Assembly: GCA_950106755.1 (NCBI GenBank)
Contig: OX467088.1
Coordinates: 7,920,001 to 7,984,000 of the forward strand
From: Climacium dendroides
Taxonomy: Eukaryota > Streptophyta > Bryopsida > Hypnales > Climaciaceae
Direction of reading: 5' to 3'
DNA: 64,000 nucleotides
Each line of letters starts with the position of its first letter. Positions within the stretch are counted from its first letter, which is position 1. The notes below the pieces were generated by a model. It ran no database searches, had not been told where the DNA came from, and saw only the letters and a list, made by a program, of their open reading frames with translations. The translations under genes were made by a program, and so were the position numbers. This document shows, piece by piece, positions 58,361-64,000 of this stretch.

Positions 58361-61300
58361 ATGGCAATTCTCCCTGGACTTCGCAGCCGCACTAGGGTTG
58401 TACAGTTTGCGGAGGCACCAACTCCTACTCAATCTGACTCAGATGCTGCAATAGTTTTAACAAATTTCATCTCGCACGCAATGAGAAGTACTCCCCCGCG
58501 CTCGATTTTGAAAAAGCCAACGGAAGCAGGGAGTCGAAGGAGCACGCGCTTGTCTAAAGGCGATGACGGGCGACAAGCAGCGGCAGTCGGAGCAGTAGCT
58601 CCCGTTTCAGAAGCGACACCTGCCTCCATGGTTCGTGAAGCGTCGCCTCCTTTCTTTAATTTCTGATGTGAAGATTGAAATTTTCAATTCCCCCACCAAG
58701 ATCCAAGCCAGCAACGAGATTGGACCCGGAGCTTCCCAACGCCCACCTACCGCGGTGTTAGGATGCGCCTGACCCCGGCTATAGGGTCGGGTCCCGGGTA
58801 TAGGCCACCGTGGCAGCTTTAAGCCCGCCGTCTTGTCGTTGTTTCTCCCCTGTCCTCTGTGATGTCCTCGTCTTGAATTTGTTGTAGTATGCGACCTCCT
58901 CTCCAGCCCCAACTGCCCTTGCAATATTCGGAAGTATCGCAATTTGTTTGTTTAATTCATCAATTTCTTGGTGGTTGTCAATGATCATTTGATTGCGAGG
59001 GAAATTGTGGCAGGGTACGTCCAAATCAGTGGAGGAGGGCAACATTTCCGATTGGTGAACCTTTAAACTTTGTAGCGGTTGGTGTTTGGTGGGGGTTTGA
59101 TTTTCTAGGTCTTGGCTCAATTGACTTGTGCCTTGGGGTTCTTGTAATAGGACGGTGAGTTTTTTGTACATTGGCGAGACCCCCCTGGCAACATGATGCG
59201 GCCAAGGCAATCGGGAAAGCGGAGGGGGGAGCCGCCTGCCGACTTCCAGGGTTCCGGTTCCGAAGCAACCGCCCCAGTCATGCGGATGCGCGCCGAAGGG
59301 GAGCGGCGGACGAAGGCGCGGGAGGATCTGGGAGCCAGTTCACGGGGGAAGGAGATCCGGCAGCCGCCAACGAAACGAACCAGGGTTTCTTCAATTCCAT
59401 CGGAGCCAGAAGAGGAGGAGGAGATGGATGCTGGGACGGAGCAGGAGCTTGAAGTATTTGGCGGCTTAGAACACAGCGTTGGCATGGCTGAACATGAGTA
59501 GTCGTGGAGGTAAGCAACCCACGTTATAACTTTTTGTTTGAAATTATTGGAAGTCGTGATGCAAGACAGTTGCAAGTGTGTTGGGTGTCAGCGGTGATAT
59601 TTTCTATAACAGGTATGCGTTTTCTCAGACGTCATTTCTGACGTCCCGTGTGACGCGCGTCCAATGTGATGTCAAAGTAGACGTCAAGCGTGACATCTCT
59701 CTATTTACCATGTCAGGAGGTTGTCACGGAAGATGTCAAACGAGACATGTTCTTCGATTCATTCCAGTACTTAGTGATAGTCATTTGTTTTCATGTATTC
59801 TAAGCCAAAGAAACTGAACTTCAGTATAGTAGTTGACGTCCTCCTACCATGCTTGAGGATTCTTGTGTCTGTAAGGCAATTGCCCTTCTCTTGGTTGTGT
59901 GGTGCCACCACAGGTTTCGGTAGTCAGTATAGGGTTTGACTTTCTTGGTCTGCTTTTTCCGAATATTTTTAGTTTTGGCTGTGTAATTTGATTGGCCTCC
60001 TATTTTAATACTACCAAATAGAAACTGTTCTAATACTACCAATGAATCAGTACAGTACTGAATTGGATGTCTCAGCGGACACAATTTTGGATGTCAAGAG
60101 CAATGTCAGCCACTGCCAAAGCAAGACTTGGCATTTACTGTTCAACCCTAAACCTTGAACCTCAACTTTGAGAATTGATCTATATTGTTCCCTTCAGAAG
60201 TAGGTTTTTATGCTAACTTTGATATCACTTATGCAGCCAAGGCTACAACACTGATGACTCCAACTGTAACACCGATGAAGCCATAGAGGCTATGCATCCC
60301 ACGGAGCAACGTAGAGGTGTGCCCTCTTCAACAATGAAGAAACCAATTGAACTAGATGTACAAGGACAACTACATGGATCTATGAGGGACACTTTGGAAA
60401 AGGATGTCAAAAAGTATGCAAAGTCCCTTGATCCAACAACCGGATGGGAAGGACAACCAAAAGAAATGAGGGGATTTTTCAAGCGCCTCTACACGGGTTT
60501 GAACCTTTGAACTACCCTTCCCCTATTTTCTGAATGCCATTCTTTCAAGTTCTCTTACCTTCCTTTGTATATGTCTTTTCGGATGTCCCAATTGACATCT
60601 TCTATGACATGATCTTACCTATTTTTGTCCTTTGTCTACAGCAACCACCGAATGAATTTCAATGTTGAATAAAGCAAGTCCTAAGCTGATTACATGTTCT
60701 CTCAGACTGGCAGATGGTGGGGAATTCGGATCGAGTTAGCGAGAAATGGCTTCAGCCCTTCATCACCAAAGTGCTCATTAACATGTGATGGAGAATTGGG
60801 CAAATGATTGCTTCAGGTATGGACAGGCCCAAGGATATCAAGAAATTTTATTGGGACACGATCAAAGCTGCGCATGGCACTGAGGCAGCCCAGAAAAAGT
60901 CAGCCCAAATGCGGTCAATTTCGAGGGGGAAGGCTTCCACGACAACTCAACTAAAGGTTATTGAGAGAGAGGTGGTTGCTCGCTTGGTGAGTGCGATTCT
61001 AAACACAAAACGCTCAATTGACCATGAATTCATTCCATTTCAGTACATGTGTGTGGATACTTGATACATTTCTAGTTTTGTATCAGCAAGTTCGATGGTC
61101 CCGCTGACGTCTGCTTCAACATTCAAGATAGCAGGTTGCCCTGTTTTTGCTGACATGAACTCTGTTGTCTTTGTTGACATATTCTTCTTTGTTTTTACTC
61201 TACACCAATTAAATTTACCGTTGACCTGCTTTTGGGATGTCCTTGCGTGTGTCCTTGTGTGCAGACCATGCTGAACAGCAGGAGGCCATTTGACATTGAG

Positions 61301-62533
61301 ATAGATGCAGAAGTTGCTAAGGAATTTGCCCGAATTGAAGAGGAGAAGCGTAGAGCAAAACCAAATATTGGGCAAGAGCTGGAGGACATGCGAGCTTGGG
61401 TGAGTAACCTTGAAGGTAGCATGGTTGAATTGAAAGGGAGCGTGGCCAAAATGGGAGATGACATGACGACATCACACAAGCGCGTGGAGGAAATGTTTAA
61501 AGAGATGATGCAGAACTTATCCTCAAGTTCAGCAGATGCATTTCAGCTTGCTTCCAAGAACTTCCTCCAACCTATGCTGCATCATGTTGCCATTCCAGAA
61601 GTTGTAGCGCCCGTCATTCCCGATGTCCACGAAGACGTCCCCGAAGATGTTGGAGGCAATGTCACTGCGGGAGAGGATGGTATCTCATCTGACCATGAGG
61701 CAGTCCTTCCAGAAGAATCCGGCCACGGCTTAAACCTACAACAGGACAACATCGCACAGGGAGAAGTGGAGGGCGAGAAAGAAGCAGAGGATGCCTCTGC
61801 GTTGGTGGCTAGCGATGCACCAGAGGAGGCAACGGGTGCAGTTGGAGTTGATGCCGCCAAGAGTCCAGGGCAACATGTAAGTTTTTTGTCCTTCCATCAA
61901 AGGCTCAAACTTGAATTAAGTCACAATCTTTTCATAGGCTCTTTTTTTGATTTTTTTTATCTCTATGCCAGAAAACATAGAAATCACTATAGTGCTTGGA
62001 TGTGCTTGAGAACTACATGACTGATCAATAGAATGGCTACGATTTTCATGTTGTATGTGATGTCATAGTAGACGTCTGAGTTGACGTCTCGAATGACATC
62101 TACATTATCATGAGAAAAAAAATATAAAATCTAATTTGCCATGGCTCATGCTGTTTCAGAATGATGAAGACGTCCCAACAGAGTCCATAGGGCGCCCTCG
62201 GCGTGCAGTGAAGCCGAATCCAATGCAGAGGGCAGGGAGGGCGGTGGCCAATGCTAGCAAAGCATCTGCTAGCACACCCCTTCCTAAACCCTCAGCACCT
62301 AAAGCAATTGGACTTCCAAAACCGAACCCGTCTACAGCAAAGGTAGTAAACCATACCTTTTCAATTGTTGTGTATTTTGAATTTTGTCTTCTTCATCCTC
62401 ATTTCAAGTGAGATTTCCTTTTAAGCCTTGTTTTTCTTAGAAAAGTCTAAACTTCCATTGAACTCTTCTAAATTGTCTTCCACTGTTTCAGGCAGCGACC
62501 ACGAAGAAAGTTGATGCCCCTCGGAAGAAGTGA
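58361..62533 (+). CDS. TNPA-like second CACTA protein (Transposase_24-like), multi-exon, probably damaged
   Basis: The accessory protein of En/Spm elements, expected to bind subterminal motifs. An Arg/Lys-rich N-terminal exon starts at ATG 58361 (MAILPGLRSRTRVVQFAEAP). A basic/acidic exon lies at about 59193-59510, with a donor GTAAGC at 59511. A conserved block follows from 60240 to 61000: KPIELDVQGQLHGSM, then W.MVGNSDRVSEKWLQPFIT, KAAHGTEAAQKKSAQMRSIS and RGKASTTTQLKVIEREVV, the usual TNPA/Transposase_24 landmarks. A coiled-coil exon begins at 61265 and ends at donor 61877. The last exons, 62160-62342 and 62491-62533, end in a basic tail. An in-frame TGA near 60787 and uncertain phases around 59505 suggest damage. 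The 3' exons are clean. Confidence 0.6.
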
Positions 62534-63239
62534 AATGGTGTGATACTATTCTCACAACCGACATCAAAGGAGGCTAGCTTTACAACACTATGTTTGTCCC
62601 ATATAGGTACTCAAATGAAATATGCAGCTATTAGTTGTTTTTTCTACCTTAGACCAGAACATTACAATGTGTTCTTCAAAATATTTGTAGAGGAAGAACA
62701 TCTTTCTTGTAAAGGATGTCCGGTTTCTATAGATCTTTAAAATTTGTGTCCATGCCTTGTGTGTGAAGTTCTCCCTCATATGCATATGGAATGCGTCATG
62801 TTTCTCTTAATTTGCAATTGGAGAAACAAGACTTGGATGGGGTGGGCAGGTCATTCTTGTCTTTTCTTATGTCCTTGGTCATGTCCTTCAAAATTCAGTC
62901 ATGTATAAGTTGTTGTCTGTAGCAAACGTGGAAGCCATAGTTTGCACTCCACCTAATGTTGTTCAAAACATGTTTCATTTGTTTCTATGTCAGCCAAAAC
63001 ATGTTTTTAACATGCCAGTGATGTCCTCGGTGCACACCTGCCTTTTTCTAAATGTTATAGTGAACAAAGCATTAACAGTCACAAGTGGGAGTGCTTGTCT
63101 TTGATGATATCCTGAACAACAACAGGAAGAACACATGCATTTGAACAAACAAGGCCTTGATGTTCTTGTTGACGATTTATGATACTATCCTTGTTCCTTT
63201 ACATGTCTACTGAAACATACAGTATAACACAGAAGACCG
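62534..63239. other. 3' flank of the TNPA-like gene
   Basis: Noncoding sequence inside the CACTA element, without recognisable repeats or genes. It leads into the ACGTC-rich right end. Confidence 0.45.
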
Positions 63240-63700
63240 ACCTTAAAACCCGTGATTGTCACAAATGATGTCACAAAAAACATAGTTGCGTCTTCAATGA
63301 TGTCACGCGCAACATCAGATTTTCACTAAAAGAAGCAGTGCATAGTCCACGTCATCAAATGCCACGTCAGATTTTACATCGTCCACGTCACCCTTGAAGG
63401 GGTCCACGTCATTATCCACGTCATATGCCACGTCAAGAAGGGAATGGATGAAAAAGAATCCCATGCGGCGTTGCCCGCCAATGTGGCACCCACGTGGAGT
63501 GCCAAATGGCACATTCTGGGGAACTTGCATTTCCATGTCTCAACCCATGTCAATCCAAAAACAAGCCCAAATTTGCATGTTTTTTGCAAAACATGGGGAC
63601 GTTTTTTGCTTGTCCATTATAACGCATTTTAGGTGACATCTACGTTGACAGAAAATGGCGTTTTTTCTGACGTCACAAAACTGCCGGTTTTCTTATAGTG
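63240..63700. promoter_or_regulatory. Right subterminal region of the CACTA element, ACGTC-motif array
   Basis: A dense run of CCACGTCA, GCCACGTCA and GTCCACGTCA copies lies at 63347-63440, with GATGTCAC/GACGTCAC words on both sides, before the terminus at 63700. A similar block occurs at 13985-14060 in the nested CACTA element. Subterminal repeats of this sort are where TNPA-type proteins bind in En/Spm elements. Confidence 0.6.
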
Positions 63701-64000
63701 ATTACATGTACATGTACTTCTTAATATTTATAGATTCTTTAATTTTATTTAGATGTAAATTCTTATATAATCTTATATTCTTAAGTAGAAATTCTTTTAT
63801 CATTTTTATTTGTGGATTTTGTCCATCCTTCAAACATGTATGGAGTGTGCATTATTGAAGAATTGCTTCCAAAGCGTCCCCATACACTTTGAAGGATAGG
63901 CATGGGTTCACTTGAGATATGATTTCTTGTCTCTGTGATGCATCTCCAAAAATTCTCACTCTTCTGTCCGGTCCCTCGCTTTGGATCCTGCGAAATGTGC
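63701..64000. other. Sequence beyond the CACTA right end
   Basis: AT-rich, with no coding frame. The minus strand here does not continue the SET gene that stops at the left end of the element, so the two flanks do not look like one formerly continuous locus. Confidence 0.5.

Larger units (their letters stand above)
49589..63700. mobile_element. CACTA (En/Spm) element, 14.1 kb, divergent TNP2 and TNPA-like genes
   Basis: Left end CACTATAAGAAAACTGCA at 49589; right end GGTTTTCTTATAGTG finishing at 63700. The ends are inverted over about the first 15 bases. Between them lie a TNP2-type transposase gene (minus) and a TNPA-like gene (plus), diverging from about 57.6-58.4 kb, the standard content of an autonomous CACTA element. 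ACGTC/GACGTC motifs are frequent in both subterminal regions (49600-49870; 63240-63670) and in the TNPA-like gene's introns. The flanking triplets differ (AAC left, ATT right), so either the target duplication has been lost or the two ends come from different insertions. A smaller CACTA-like element is nested at 54753-55939. Confidence 0.75.

Noticed and set aside
59117..59575. 152-codon minus-strand frame
   Set aside because: Antisense to the GC-rich basic exon of the TNPA-like gene, low complexity and without domains.
41290..60790. Stop codon reassignment or readthrough
   Set aside because: The three host genes use all three stop codons in the standard way, and broken frames occur only in transposon genes, which suits decay.

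Overview
The window is nuclear DNA of a land plant. Two independent genes argue for this: a three-exon ribosomal protein uS10 (RPS20) gene with plant-type promoter motifs, and a seven-exon plant-type urea/H+ symporter (DUR3). A third host gene, a five-exon GDSL esterase, fits. The wealth of decayed DNA transposons, the NLR-type LRR debris and the kinase pseudogene would suit a moss or another non-seed plant. That placement is inference only; nothing in the window fixes the species.

Host genes (three, all with splice sites that keep the frame): GDSL esterase (minus strand, 1594-4480, 399 aa); RPS20 (plus strand, 24437-25409, 121 aa); DUR3 (minus strand, 31948-35839, 709 aa). Between them lie AT-rich intergenic stretches holding a protein kinase pseudogene (17.3-18.7 kb), MITEs and a family of TTAA-flanked elements with 16-bp inverted ends (26.4-28.5 kb).

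Mobile DNA fills the rest. From left to right: (1) a long-inverted-repeat element carrying a broken LRR gene (4.86-7.21 kb); (2) a 7.5-kb PIF/Harbinger element (7426-14897, TSD TAA) with an intact 450-aa DDE transposase and a Myb/SANT-like partner, itself invaded by a non-autonomous CACTA element (12916-14364, TSD CAC); (3) a 218-bp CACTA-ended foldback MITE (21860-22077, TSD CTT); (4) a two-gene locus at about 40.9-49.6 kb, where a degenerate RNase H-like transposase gene converges on a gene encoding coiled coil + RING-like zinc domain + SUVR-type pre-SET/SET/post-SET; (5) a CACTA (En/Spm) element at 49589-63700 with divergent TNP2-type and TNPA-like genes. Two copies of a second CACTA-like non-autonomous family (CACTAGAAGAAAAA ends) sit inside coding exons of (4) and (5), with perfect TSDs CAT and CTT.

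The most unusual object is locus (4): a candidate transposon that encodes its own histone-H3K9-methyltransferase-like protein, with both genes and their introns saturated with the tetramer GTAC. Many genes of (4) and (5) are broken by stop codons of the kind made by C-to-T change (CGA to TGA, CAG to TAG, CAA to TAA), as expected for methylated, silenced elements. I saw no tRNA, rRNA, CRISPR array or recognisable LTR retrotransposon.
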